DNA from: Branchiostoma floridae
Lineage: Eukaryota; Chordata; Leptocardii; Amphioxiformes; Branchiostomatidae
Length of the DNA: 64,000 bases
Assembly: GCF_000003815.2 (NCBI RefSeq)
Contig: NC_049985.1
Location: 1,453,410 to 1,517,409 of the forward strand
Direction: 5' to 3'
The notes beneath the pieces were generated by a model. It was not told where the DNA came from. It did no database searches and was given only the letters and a program-made list of their open reading frames with translations. The position numbers were made by a program, and so were the translations under genes. Shown piece by piece: positions 1 through 10,250 of the stretch; position 1 is the stretch's first letter; each line of letters begins with the position of its first letter.

Positions 1-400
1 GAATACCGCTGTAGTAGAAAAGGATCGTTAGAAGAGATACAAAAACCTGAAGCTCCGCTGCATTACTTTGGAAACCCGCTAGGGGTTCTCCTAGCAAACT
101 CTATCCAATCAACAGCTTTTAGAGTTATGCACACACACAGACAAACGCACCTAAAGCATAACCTTCTTGTCGAAGGTCATGTGTAATGTGCTGTGCTGTG
201 CGCCAATACAATTTTTCGTGGTAGCTGAAGTGCGATGTTTTTTCAAACCAAATTTACCATACTTGTCATTATCAAGATTACTTTGGGGCATATCTTATAG
301 AATCACAGAAACACAGAATAGAAGGCAAACTCAATTGGTATGAACAATAGGTGTTTTTTTTCGACATGTAGAAACAAGGAAAAAGGAGACTAGAAATACC

Positions 401-427
401 TACCGAGTACATGACGTATCCGGAGTC
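401..427 (-). repeat. Diverged partial copy of the ENPP exon 4 end plus splice donor
   Basis: On the minus strand this matches the last ~27 bases of the exon at 604-751 (encoding DPGYVIYS), followed by a GTAGGT donor, with about five mismatches over ~32 bases. It lies ~200 bp inside the next intron. The right ENPP gene has no clear equivalent. It is too short and lacks an acceptor, so I do not call it an exon. The rest of 1-600 is intron with nothing else recognisable. Confidence 0.5.
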
Positions 428-603
428 CTAATACTAATAAAACTGTGAAAGAATTCACCACAACCTTCCTCAACTTTCCAGCATTTATGGACGAACGAGG
501 AGCTGATTACCCTTAAAATCACATAATTTGCAAATCATAGAAAATGTGTTTTTCGTTTTCCCATTCTTAAAAAAATCAAAAGAAGTCATCCAAGAGTACG
601 TAC

Positions 604-3600
604 CGAGTAGATGACGTACCCAGGGTCCGCCGTGGCCAGGATGTCCGTCATGCGGGGATGGTTGGCGTAGTGGAATCTGGTCGGGAAGTCCTCCTTGTAG
701 TAAACCGTCATGTTGGTGTGGCTGCCGGCCAGCGCGGCGTACACCTCCTCCCTTCAAGTCAAATCAAATCTCCGTCAATTTAACATCAAATCTTTTCCCA
801 GTCTTTGAAGCTTAAAAAAGGCAATCTACCATTTCTTGGCAAGTTAACGTTATAACGTTATAATTAATAGTTTCACTGTTTTAAATCTGTATCATAAGAG
901 AAGATTATTTATGTTTCCTTTAGTCTTGTAATCTGTATGTCCGTAAGTTTATCATTTGGTGTTTGTTCGAACCATTGATGGTTAATCCAAATAGGGCTAA
1001 AGGGCATCTTGATGAATCTTACTGCTACTGTCAGTCAGTCTATGCAATGTATGACATGTGACTAATCAGCCGCCACGCCACGTCGAGAGTTCGAGGCTTT
1101 TTTATTTTCCTTCCGCGAGAGAAAGTAGTCCGTTCTATGACTACGGCAGTCAACACCCCCTACAGGAAAGCTTATCGCAGGAGTACATAGCCTTTTATCT
1201 TACTAATTTCAAGTTATTTACAATATTTAGGACTCATTTGTTATGTCTACGGATTTTTGAACCGATAGTGTATCGTTTTCCCGTCAAAAATGCGGCCCGA
1301 AATCTCGTGATTTTCGTGTAATTTCCCCTCATATTTTTTACCTGTTGTAGATTTCAAACCAACAGGAATTTGGGACCACCAGAAAGAGCAAACATTGTAG
1401 TTTCTGTCGGTATAAGACTCATCATAGATTTTGAGGGCGTAATGCAAATGCCGCCAATCCGCGCGAAGCCATGTCATAATTTTGACTCTAGAATAGAACG
1501 CCCCAGATTTGGCTTTTCCAGTAATCATCGACTCTGGACAGGTCTTCGTCCCATAGATATCAAATCTTGACCGGAACCAAGCTAACAGTGGTCCCCCGTA
1601 TATAAATTCCAACTTTCAAGTTGATATGCCAATCCGAGATGATATAAATCTAACTTCAAAAGTTATAACTGACTGCCGTAGCGAACCGCGCGCCGTTTTG
1701 GGACAGTTCTACGTTCCATGACCCCCGGGTGTTGGGACCACTTGCAAGAAAGCTTGCTGCTTGAGGTTACAACTATCTATATTCATCATTTCATCGCATA
1801 TACAACTTTAAAGCTTCTCACTTCACTCCTTTGGATTTTTAGCAGATTTGTCTAGCTGTATCCATTTGATTTTATAACCTGAAATCAGTTGATTTTAGTG
1901 CAATTTCCAACGCTTTTTTTTACCTCGTGACAGATTTGAAAACAAACGGAAAATTTAGTGCACAGAATAGTCCGAATTCTATTCTTTCAGTAGGTATATG
2001 GCATGCTATCCATTTCGCGGTAGTAATGGGCTTTTTTCCCAATCGCGCGAGGGCACCTCATCAAAGGCATTCAAAAAAGAACGCTTCCTCCCTTGCGTCA
2101 ACGCCCGTTCTACGGAGCCCGCGCCAGACACGCACCGCCGTATTTGCGTCCTAATTGTCGTAAGACCAATTTAGCATTTGCTAATTCAGTCCGTCTCAAC
2201 ACTGTTTTATTCTATGTGCGTCTTCTGACAATACCGGAAATGTCCATCGGTACCGCAACTTGTGTTAAAAAGCCAGCTGTACTCGAATTAGCTACACCAA
2301 CAACTTGCAGTATTTGCGAGTAAAACAGTAAATAAGCTTACACATGGACCTTCAAACCTTTCCAAATTTCAAACCAACAGGATCTTCACATGACTTGTAG
2401 TCGAAGATTCGACAAATCTAATTCACTAGTCATTAAAGATAGAATCAAGGGCGTAATGCAAATGCCCTCAATGTGAAATTCGTCGAAATTTTTGCCCCGT
2501 AGGGCACCGCCATTTTGATAATTTTACTATGTAACAAATATGACCATGAAACTAACTTTAATTGCCGTAAAATCCCACAAAAACGGTTTATACAGAGAGC
2601 ACATGGTGTTCCCTTCTTGTTATAACGTAATCTTTGTAAAATGTCCGCCAAGTAGGTTTAAAAGAGCTGTTAAAGTCGGGTGAAATTTCATCCAACTGTC
2701 ACGCGACAAGCCTTTCCTTAGCAACGACGTTGCTAAGAACCGCGGAACACTTCGAACTGCAAATAAAAACGGTTCGATTCACTACGTGGCTTGGCGGCTG
2801 TAATGAACAATCCGCCCCCTATTCGATCATGGTTCTATTTCGAACACCTCCGCCAAAAATAGCCATTTCTGTCCCACTGGAGCAGTTTTTGGCGGAGGTG
2901 TTCGAAATAGAATATGGCGTTCTATCTGTTCGATATGGCGTTCGAGAGGATCGGTCCATTAAACCAACCTGCGGCCCGGGGCGGGCTGGATCAGGGCCAG
3001 CGGGCCGTAGTCCGCGATCAGCATCTGCAGAGACGAGGCGTTCACGTAGCGCAGGATCTCGATCGGGGCGGGGACGGCGTAGACTTGCTGCATACCGTGA
3101 TCGGCCACGAGGATTATGTTCAGGTCCGTCAGTCCTAGTTGTTTTACCTGTAACACATACAAACTATTGAGACCAAAAAAAAAAGATAAAGTTAAGGTTG
3201 CCCGTGCATCTGTAACTGATACGCAGGGTTGGCGCTCATCTCCATTTCTGTAGCCCTTGTGCCACACATTTGTGCAAGCCACTACGGAAGGGCGCTAGTC
3301 CACTGGTAGTGATGTGTCTTTAACTCCCATACTCTTCCTCTTTAGTGATGAGTGCAAAGCAGAGAAAGCAGCATGTACCAAGTCTTTGGTAACGTTATGA
3401 CTCGCGACCTATCGAATGCAAGGTGAGCACTATACTCACTAGGCCATTTTACTGGTCTAAAATAATAAATAAAAACTAATGGCACGTTAAATACGTTCAT
3501 ATTTATATATGGAATAGTTTGTCTAATAGGCGTTCAATTTCACGGCGGACAGTAAATTGTATATAAATCAGTTAATCTCGTTAGATGTAGAATGTACATT

Positions 3601-5084
3601 TGTAAATACCAACTGGAAAGATTATGTAGTTTGTTTTAAATGTCCATACGTTTTATGTATTTTGAACATTTTTTAGCTACCTGCAAATTTTGTATGTTAG
3701 TTAATGGCCTTAATAAAGTATTCAAGTACCTGTTCGAGTAAGTAGCCGATGACACCGTCTATTTCCTTCAACACACTTCGGGCGGCAGGGGATTCGGGCC
3801 CGTAGATATGTGACACGGCGTCCAGCTTGGCGATGTAAAAGGTCGTGAAGTCGACGTCATCGTCCGTAAACCAACCCAGCACGGTGTCCACTCCTTCCAA
3901 GAACCCGCCGTACGTTTCGTTCAGAGTAGACAGAGGTTGGTAGTAGTAGATGTCCGGCAGGATGCCCGGGATGGGAGTGAGCATGTAGGTTCCTGTGCGC
4001 TTCCCCTGTCGGCTGGCCGTGACGACAAGCGGTTCGACGCCGGGATCCAGAATCTGGGTAGAATTATCCACCTCTTCTGGAAGGAGGAATTGCCCGGTGG
4101 AATGGTCGAAGAATACGTTATGCAGAACTCCGTGAGTTTCCGGGTGACAGCCTGGAGAAACACACGTAGGACTCATTGATGACGTCATGCAATTGGGGTG
4201 CTGGTACAGTAGACACACGCTAATTGCATTGCAGTTAATGGCATAAGTCGGGTATTTGCATAGAATAAGCCCTTTCACAGATATGAGAACGTATCTCTGG
4301 CGACAGGACGTCTAGGTAATATGTCAAAGATAAAGACCCCGAAAAAATAAACAAAATCCCTGTCGCCGTATACGCGTTCTAATCTCTGTGAAAGGGCTTA
4401 TTTTTAAAAGCTAAACCATTTCCAATTCACTCCATTATACAGGCTTTTCATTTGACGTCATCTACGCCATGTTGGATTACAGCGTACGTCTGTAAAACAC
4501 ACGAGTAAGCTACTGCTTAATTCAATTACCCGCCAACATGGTCGTCTGAGGATTCAAATTATAATTAGTATGACGTCAATGAAAAGCCTGTATAAAACCT
4601 GATAATGGCATAAAAAGATGTCAGAGAACAAAGCATACTGACCTGGAAATACATGATAACATCACAGAAAAGGTTCACCAATTAATCATCACTTGTCACG
4701 AATGACCTCAATGAAAAGCCGCCTGCAGGCCGATCTGAGCTTTCATGAATAAACAAAGGTTCAAACAAACAAACAAACACAACCACAGCAGTGTTCGTGA
4801 ATTTCAATGCTATTTCAAAACTAGAACTCACCTGTCAAAATGGTGAAGATATTGGGCACTGTTAGCGTGACGTAGGCAGGTGTAACGTACGGCACGTTCA
4901 CCCCCTGTGCTGAGAAGGCGGCCAGGTGCGGCAAGTCCTCCAGCCGGTCCATGTCCCAGCGGAAACCGTCTAGAAGGACCAGCAGGAGCTTCCCGTCGCT
5001 GCTCTCCGGCTCGGGAACGGCCGATAACATAGAGATCATCAGGAACAGCGGAGGGAAGACTGCTGCTAGACGGGACGACCCCAT
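604..5084 (-). CDS. ENPP6/7-like ectonucleotide pyrophosphatase/phosphodiesterase, left copy (3' end off window)
   Basis: Exons on the minus strand: 5084-4832, 4151-3730, 3147-2969 and 751-604, with phases 1, 0, 2 and 0. The last exon must lie left of base 1. ATG at 5084 is chosen because it is followed by a hydrophobic signal peptide (GSSRLAAVFPPLFLMISM). Visible family motifs are the metal Asp in LLDGFRWD, the nucleophile Thr in LTVPN, TILTG then HPETHGV, DAVSHIYGPES and VADHGM, which match the two-zinc alkaline phosphatase-fold core of ENPPs. The exon at 751-604 has FHYANHPRM, which recalls ENPP6/7 (choline phospholipid or sphingomyelin phosphodiesterases). Substrate cannot be read from sequence. 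It is the paralogue of the gene at 7575-10032, in opposite orientation, and differs by an extra intron (3148-3729) and transposon-swollen introns. A MITE terminus starts about 20 bp upstream of the ATG. Confidence 0.85.
1067..2800. mobile_element. Non-autonomous TIR DNA transposon in ENPP intron
   Basis: The ends are inverted repeats: CAGCCGCCACGCCACG at 1067 and its near-complement ending GGCGGCTG at 2800 (about 18 of 21 bases match). Both sides are flanked by TAAT, a candidate target duplication. The intron bases outside it (about 752-1060) resemble the short 319-bp intron of the right ENPP gene at 8864-9182, while 1067-2800 has no counterpart there, which supports insertion after the duplication. 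Inside, a stretch near 1340-1460 resembles another near 2365-2480 (both have aaaccaacagga and gggcgtaatgcaaatgcc). No transposase reading frame is visible. Confidence 0.6.
2833..2912. repeat. Perfect 27-bp inverted repeat (hairpin) beside ENPP exon 3
   Basis: Arms 2833-2859 and 2886-2912 are perfect reverse complements around a 26-base spacer. It sits 57 bp downstream of the donor of the exon at 2969-3147, inside sequence absent from the right ENPP intron, so it is probably another small inverted-repeat insertion. Confidence 0.7.
3200..3455 (-). mobile_element. tRNA-derived SINE, copy 1
   Basis: Read on the minus strand it starts with a tRNA-like head (box A-like TGGCCTAGTGAG, then CCTTGCATTCGATAGGTCGCGAGT) and continues with a body (ACATGCTGCTTTCTCTGCTT, ACTACCAGTGGACTAG) shared with the element at 15951-16225. 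The two copies align along their full length on opposite strands. This copy lies inside the intron at 3148-3729 that is missing from the right ENPP gene. Confidence 0.75.
4268..4398. mobile_element. 131-bp MITE, TIR AGCCCTTTCACAG, TA-flanked (ENPP intron 1)
   Basis: The ends are AGCCCTTTCACAGA and its complement TCTGTGAAAGGGCT, each flanked by TA, as expected for a Tc1/mariner-type target. The interior carries the family's hallmark TCTAGGTAATATGTCAAAG. It is the same family as the cluster at 5105-6270. Confidence 0.75.
4435..4595. mobile_element. 161-bp MITE of a second family (ENPP intron 1)
   Basis: Inverted ends TTATACAGGCTTTTCATT at 4435 and AATGAAAAGCCTGTATAA ending 4595, each next to an inner TGACGTCA-like octamer. 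No open reading frame. The remaining intron up to 4831 shows only short AACA repeats. Confidence 0.7.
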
Positions 5085-5263
5085 GTTGACAAGTGCTTGC
5101 AATAAGCCCTCTCACAGAGGTCAGAACGCATGTGCGGCGACAGGAATTCTAGGTAATATGTCAAAGGGTAAGGCACACAAAAAGTAAACAACACCCGTCT
5201 GGACATTGTTAGGCAAATCGAACAATGGTCAAGACAAGGACTGTTTACTTTTTGTGTGCCTTA

Positions 5264-5504
5264 CGACTATCAGTTTCTTACTGTTCCTAAAAATTCCAAG
5301 CCAAACGACTATCAATTTCTTACCGTTCCCGAAAGTCCCAAGCCAGACGACTATCAAGCTCTTAAATTTCCTGAAAATTAAAAACCAATTGACTATCAGG
5401 CTATCCAATTTCATGAAAATTCAAAGCCAAACGACTATCAATGTCTTACAGTTCCTGAACGTTCCAGAACAAACAATCAGTTCCCTAAAATTTTCTGAAA
5501 AACT
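5264..5504 (+). pseudogene. Captured 3' fragment of the LRR-Ig receptor tail
   Basis: Read on the plus strand it encodes about two DYQxL repeat units, the same in-frame TAA as the parent gene, then further units past the stop. It differs from the parent by only a handful of substitutions and small indels. It has no start, signal peptide, LRR or Ig part. It ends at an assembly gap, so the downstream border is unknown. Confidence 0.8.
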
Positions 5505-5604
5505 NNNNNNNNNNNNNNNNNNNNNNNNNNNNNNNNNNNNNNNNNNNNNNNNNNNNNNNNNNNNNNNNNNNNNNNNNNNNNNNNNNNNNNNNNNNNNNNN
5601 NNNN
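5505..5604. other. Assembly gap (100 N)
   Basis: Run of exactly 100 N, so the true size is unknown. It falls in the 42-bp repeat copy, suggesting the repeats stopped assembly. Confidence 1.
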
Positions 5605-5741
5605 ATCCATGCATCGACCATGGATTTAATATGCATCACAAGGTACGACGTGTTTGGTTCTTTTTCGGTGACTTATAGCATTTGACACATTACCTAGAAT
5701 TCCTGTCGCCGCACTTGCGCCCTAACTGATGTGAGAAGGCT

Positions 5742-6270
5742 TATAAGCACCGTAGTCACCGTAAAAGAACAAAATCTGTCGGACATTGTTATGCAAATTG
5801 TAACAATGGTAAAGACAATGATTGTTTTCTTTTTCGAGGCCTTTATCTTTGACATATTACCTAGACTTAATTTTTATTTCCGTCGCCGCATTGTAAGCCC
5901 TTTAACTAGAGATCAGAATGTATGTGCGGCAACAGGAATTCTAGGTAATATGTCAGAGGTAATAACTGCTTAACCGTAAAAGGAAGCGAAACCCTTCGGA
6001 CATTGGTATGGAAATCATAACAATGGTAAAGACAATGACTGTTTTCTTTTTCGAGGCCTTTATCTTTGACATATTACCTAGACTTTCCGTCGCCGCATTA
6101 TAAGCCCTTTAACTAGAGATCAGAACGCATGTGCGGCGACAGGAATTCTAGGTAATATGTCAAATGTAATAAGTCACCGTAAAAGAACAAAATACGTCGT
6201 ACATTGTTATGCAAATTAAATCAATGGTCGATGCAAGGACAGAATTCCCGTCGCCCGCACACGCGTAGTG
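5742..6270. mobile_element. Tandem cluster of related MITE units
   Basis: Two to three further units of the 5105-5741 family follow head-to-tail. Each carries TTTGACATATTACCTAGA, TCCGTCGCCGCATT, TAAGCCCTTTAACTAGAGATC and TAGGTAATATGTCA, plus a shared interior (GACATTGTTATGCAAATT, AATGGTAAAGACAATGA). No reading frame is expected. Arrays of this kind can arise by repeated insertion at the element's own TA ends or by unequal exchange. Confidence 0.65.
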
Positions 6271-7574
6271 AAATTAGCGAGCGAGCTAATATTGAAATAA
6301 ATTTAGGTCTATGGTCTGATGGTCAGATTTCACTAAAATAAACGAAACTTTTTGCCGGATCAGACTTGCCGGATTCGCATGAAGTACAACTCAGAGTTCT
6401 TTGAACTCGTCGCTTGTCAGATCTATATGATAGGCAGTTCACGGAAGAGGCCACCAACAGGTTTTGGTCTGTCTGTCGTGTTTTCACTGGAATTTATTCC
6501 TCACGTGCATCGTCATATGTCACGTTCACCGTTAAGTGCCGTATGGACATAAATGGACACATGTAATGTTAATGATAACCTTATTTGAATCATTGATCAT
6601 TAACATTACATATGAATTGAGTATTATTATATACCCTGCTGTTAGGAACTTGATTAAATTAATTAAAAAAACTCACACGGGAAATATTTCACGAGTGGTG
6701 AGATCTTCCATCTCTTGTTGTTTGTATCCATTTAGATTTGTTTTGCGTTTATTCCTCCCTGTACTATTATATATGCCGTCCACTTTTGTGCTGAAGTGTT
6801 TTAAACTGGTTCAATAATTTTTTTTAAGTGAAAGTGCCGTCGGAAAAGTCCATTCTCAACTTTTTAACACTCAATTTTGGAAAGTTGTATGGCCCAAGGG
6901 TTATTGAAATGACACGGCCCTACGGCTTTAACTGCATGTAAAATGGTTAAGCTTATAATGTGGCTTGCGGGTTCAGTTAACGGGTGCGGATGGCTAACGC
7001 TGTGTGACACCTACCCATAATGCAATACATGTCCAAAATCCTTTCCTTGTCTTGGCTTTATCGATCAGGTTACTGTTTAGTCCGGACTCGATATACTTTC
7101 CTGTTGCTTTATCCCCAAAAGTGCATATTGGACACCTGTGCCGTGGTATTACAACGAAAGGACCTGGATTTTGGTACAGTGGTGCCTTGGTTGTATGCCC
7201 ATTGGACGTCATTAATACCTTTTGCATGTTCCATTTCAAAAAATGACTTTTGGGGGGATTTGTACCCTTTTTGATATAAAACTGTAACGTTAGGCATAGA
7301 TCCTCTGGTATGTCGCGAGTTTACTGTGTAGATCACTTGATACCGCCCTGTTCATTTATCCCATTCCTACCATTAATGCGTGTGTTTACTTACACCTGCA
7401 TAGGTTCCACGCAGGCTTACCCATGTATGCAATAGATTATCTATTTGGTGAGTGGTTAAACTGTTGAACGAATCTGATATCTTAATCCAGTGGTCTTTTC
7501 CCACCGTAACCACCAATTGAAACCATTTACAGTACAACAGCAGAGCCGCGCTCATAAGGTCCACATTCTTCATC
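6271..7574. other. Intergenic stretch upstream of the right ENPP gene
   Basis: AT-rich sequence with only short reading frames lacking family features. I see no inverted-repeat element, tRNA or exon. The promoter of the gene starting at 7575 must lie at the right end, but no TATA box is obvious. Confidence 0.5.
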
Positions 7575-7834
7575 ATGGCAACACCTCGTTTTGCTGCGCT
7601 TTGCCTCCCGTTGTTTTATATCACTATTCTGACGACCTCCGCCACGGAAGAAAGCGGTAAGCTCCTGGTGGTCTTTCTGGACGGATTCCGCTGGGACCTG
7701 GACCGGCTGGAAGACTTGCCGCACCTGGCCGCCTTCTCAGCACAGGGAGTGAACGTGCCGTACGTCACACCTGCTTACGTCACGTTGACAATGCCCAATC
7801 TCTTCACCATTTTGACAGGTGAGTTCTAGATTTA

Positions 7835-7873
<39 letters not shown>

Positions 7874-7965
7874 CTGTCTGTGTGTGTGTGTGTTTCTGTA
7901 TATGTGTGTGTATGTCTTAGTGTGTGCGTGTCTGTGTGTGTTTCTTTGTGCGTGTGTCTATGTGC

Positions 7966-8012
<47 letters not shown>

Positions 8013-8033
8013 CGCTTGTGTGTGTGTGTGTTT

Positions 8034-8076
<43 letters not shown>

Positions 8077-8096
8077 TGTGTGTGTGTGCGTGCGTT

Positions 8097-8147
<51 letters not shown>

Positions 8148-10032
8148 GTGTGTGTGTGTGACATCCCTAGTGCTGCCATATCTGGTAAATAGAGTGACCA
8201 TTACGGATTGCCCTTTTCATTTGCCTCCAAATATGACTAAAATTACAATCTTACTTACGTCCCCCCAGGACTCTACCCAGAAAGCCACGGTGTGCTGCAC
8301 AACTTACATTTCAACCGGTCCTCAGTGCAGGGCTCTTTTCTAGAAGATGCCGCAAAGTTAGCGGAGGCTGTCAGTCCCGGGGTGGTCCCGATCTGGGTGA
8401 CGGCCAGTCAACAGGGTCGGCGCACAGGGGTGTACAATGCAGATCCCGCCCCTGGCATGCTACCTGACGTCTACGTGCCTTTGATCAGTATCAACGAGAC
8501 ATACCATGAGATCGTTGCTGGCATGGACGCTGCGCTGGACTGGTTTTCGACGGGGAATGTTGACTTAACTGCTTTCTACATCGGCTTGCTGGATACAGTC
8601 TCGCACACACACGGACCCGAGTCCCCTGCCGCTCGAAAAGCACTTCAACAAATAGACACTGCTATCGGCTACCTGCTCCAACAGGTAAAACAACGAGGAC
8701 TGACGGACCTGAACATAATCCTCATGGCCGATCACGGTATGCGGCAAGTCTACGCCGTCCCCGAACCGATCGAGATCCTGCGCCACGTGAACGCTTCGTC
8801 TCTGCAGATGCTGATCGCAGACTTCGGGCCGCTGGCCCTGATCCAGCCCGCCCCGGGCCGGAGGTTGGTTTGTTTGTTTATCAAGTCCAATGACATACTC
8901 TGCATAGATTGACTGACAGTAACAGTAATATTTATTAAGATACCCTTTCGCCCTATTTGTACTAACCTTTAATGGTTCGAACAAATAGCCAATGCTGAAC
9001 TTACGGACATACAGATTACAAGATTAAAGGAAACGTACATAATCCTCTAATTTGATTAAGATAACAGTGAAACTATTAACTTGCGAAGAAACCGTAGATT
9101 GCCTTTTTTTAAGCATCAAAGGCTGGGAAAAGATTTGATGTTACATTGACAGAAATTTGATTTGATTTAATTTGATTTTGAGGGAGGAGGTGTACGCCGC
9201 GCTGGCCGGCAGCCACCCCAACATGACGGTTTACTACAAGGAGGACTTCCCGACCAGATTCCACTACGCCAACCATCCCCGCATGACGGACATCCTGGCC
9301 ATGGCGGACCCTGGATACGTCATCTACTCGGTACGTACTCTTGGATGACTTCTTCTGAATTTTTTTTCAAGTATGGGAAGACGAAAAAGACATTTTCTAT
9401 GATTTACAAATTCAGTGATATTAATGGTAATCAGCTCTTCCATAAATGCTGGAAAGTTGAGGAAGGTTGTGGTGAATTCTTTTAACAGTCATATTAGTAC
9501 TTTCGGACATTCTATGGGCCGTGTCTTTTGGGTGGTTGGTACTTATTGGGGCAGAGAGTACATGGTGTAGGTTAGGACCTCCTAGTGGCTTCTTTTAAGG
9601 CTACAGGGGCTGATTTTGCTTAAGCCTTTGAAAATGATCCAAGAAGGAGATGAGAATTGTTATGGTTTTTAACATTTCAAATAAACAACCCGTTTATATT
9701 GTTCACCCTGTACACAGCGCTACCCAGGAACGTACCGGGTTTACTCACATCGCGGAGACCACGGGTACGATAATCGCGACCCGGCCATGCGGGCACTGTT
9801 CCGGGCGTGGGGGCCGAACTTCCGGCGGGGCTACGCGCGACCCGACCCGTTCGACTCCGTCCACATCTACCCTCTCATGTGCGCGGTCCTCGGGGTGGAA
9901 CCTGCGCCGAATAACGGCTCCCTGGAGGTGGTCAAAGACATGCTAGTCGGAGTGAGTAGCGACGCTTTACAGAACATAGCTAAGGTCTACATCTTGCTCA
10001 TTGCTATGGTCTCCGTAACGATGCTCATCTGA
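7575..10032 (+). CDS. ENPP6/7-like ectonucleotide pyrophosphatase/phosphodiesterase, right copy (complete)
   Basis: Exons 7575-7818, 8269-8863, 9183-9330 and 9718-10032 join in frame to 433 residues, close to the usual 440-460 of ENPP6/7. Signal peptide 1-25. Metal and catalytic residues are all visible: D36 (FLDGFRWD), nucleophile T72 (LTMPN), D190 and H194 (DTVSHTHGPES), D236 and H237 (MADHGM) and H344 (GDHGYDN). The C-terminus ends in a hydrophobic stretch (VYILLIAMVSVTMLI) with no cytoplasmic tail, which suggests a GPI-anchor signal or membrane anchor, so the enzyme should act outside the cell. By family it hydrolyses phosphodiester or choline-phospholipid bonds; the substrate is not readable. 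Exon 2 equals exons 2+3 of the left copy with no intron between. The terminal exon end is tandemly repeated after the stop. Confidence 0.88.
7838..8160. repeat. (TG)n microsatellite in ENPP intron 1
   Basis: About 320 bp of TG dinucleotides with scattered interruptions, filling most of the first intron of the right ENPP gene. Open frames across it are artefacts. The left copy's intron 1 has no equivalent. Confidence 0.98.
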
Positions 10033-10250
10033 TGAGATGTTCATAGTCGGAACGAGTAGCCACGGTTTACATAACATAGATAAGGTCTACCCCTTGCTCA
10101 TCGCTATGGTTTCTGTAACGATGCTCATCTGATGAGATGTTCATAGTCGGAATGAGTAGCCACGGTTTGCAGAACATAGCTAAGGTCTACATCTTGCTGA
10201 TTATTTTAGTCTTCGTAACGACGCTCATCTGATGAAGACAGATTATAGTC
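9943..10250 (+). repeat. Three 100-bp tandem copies of the ENPP terminal coding end
   Basis: Units start with TAGTCGGAGTGAGTAGC-like sequence at about 9944, 10044 and 10144, with a remnant at about 10245. The first encodes the C-terminal hydrophobic tail and stop; later ones are past the TGA at 10030-10032. A 100-bp period is not a multiple of three, so copies lie in different frames, but each preserves ATGCTCATCTGATGA-like ends. Confidence 0.85.

Larger units (their letters stand above)
5105..5741. mobile_element. MITE carrying a captured LRR-Ig receptor tail fragment (Pack-MITE-like)
   Basis: Terminal repeats of about 60 bp lie at 5105-5165 and ~5677-5741 (outer AGCCCTCTCACAGA / TGTGAGAAGGCT, inner GCGGCGACAGGAATTCTAGG), with TA on both sides. 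Between them, 5264-5504 is ~97% identical by eye to the 3' end of the receptor gene at 11841-14798, then comes a 100-N gap. The inner borders (TTTGTGTGCCTTA before, about CGGTGACTTATAG after) match the uninterrupted interior of sibling units. The left end lies about 20 bp upstream of the ENPP ATG at 5084, so it may supply promoter or 5' UTR sequence there. Confidence 0.7.

Noticed and set aside
7842-8343. Cys/Val- and His/Thr-rich open frames
   Set aside because: Translation of a (TG)n microsatellite.
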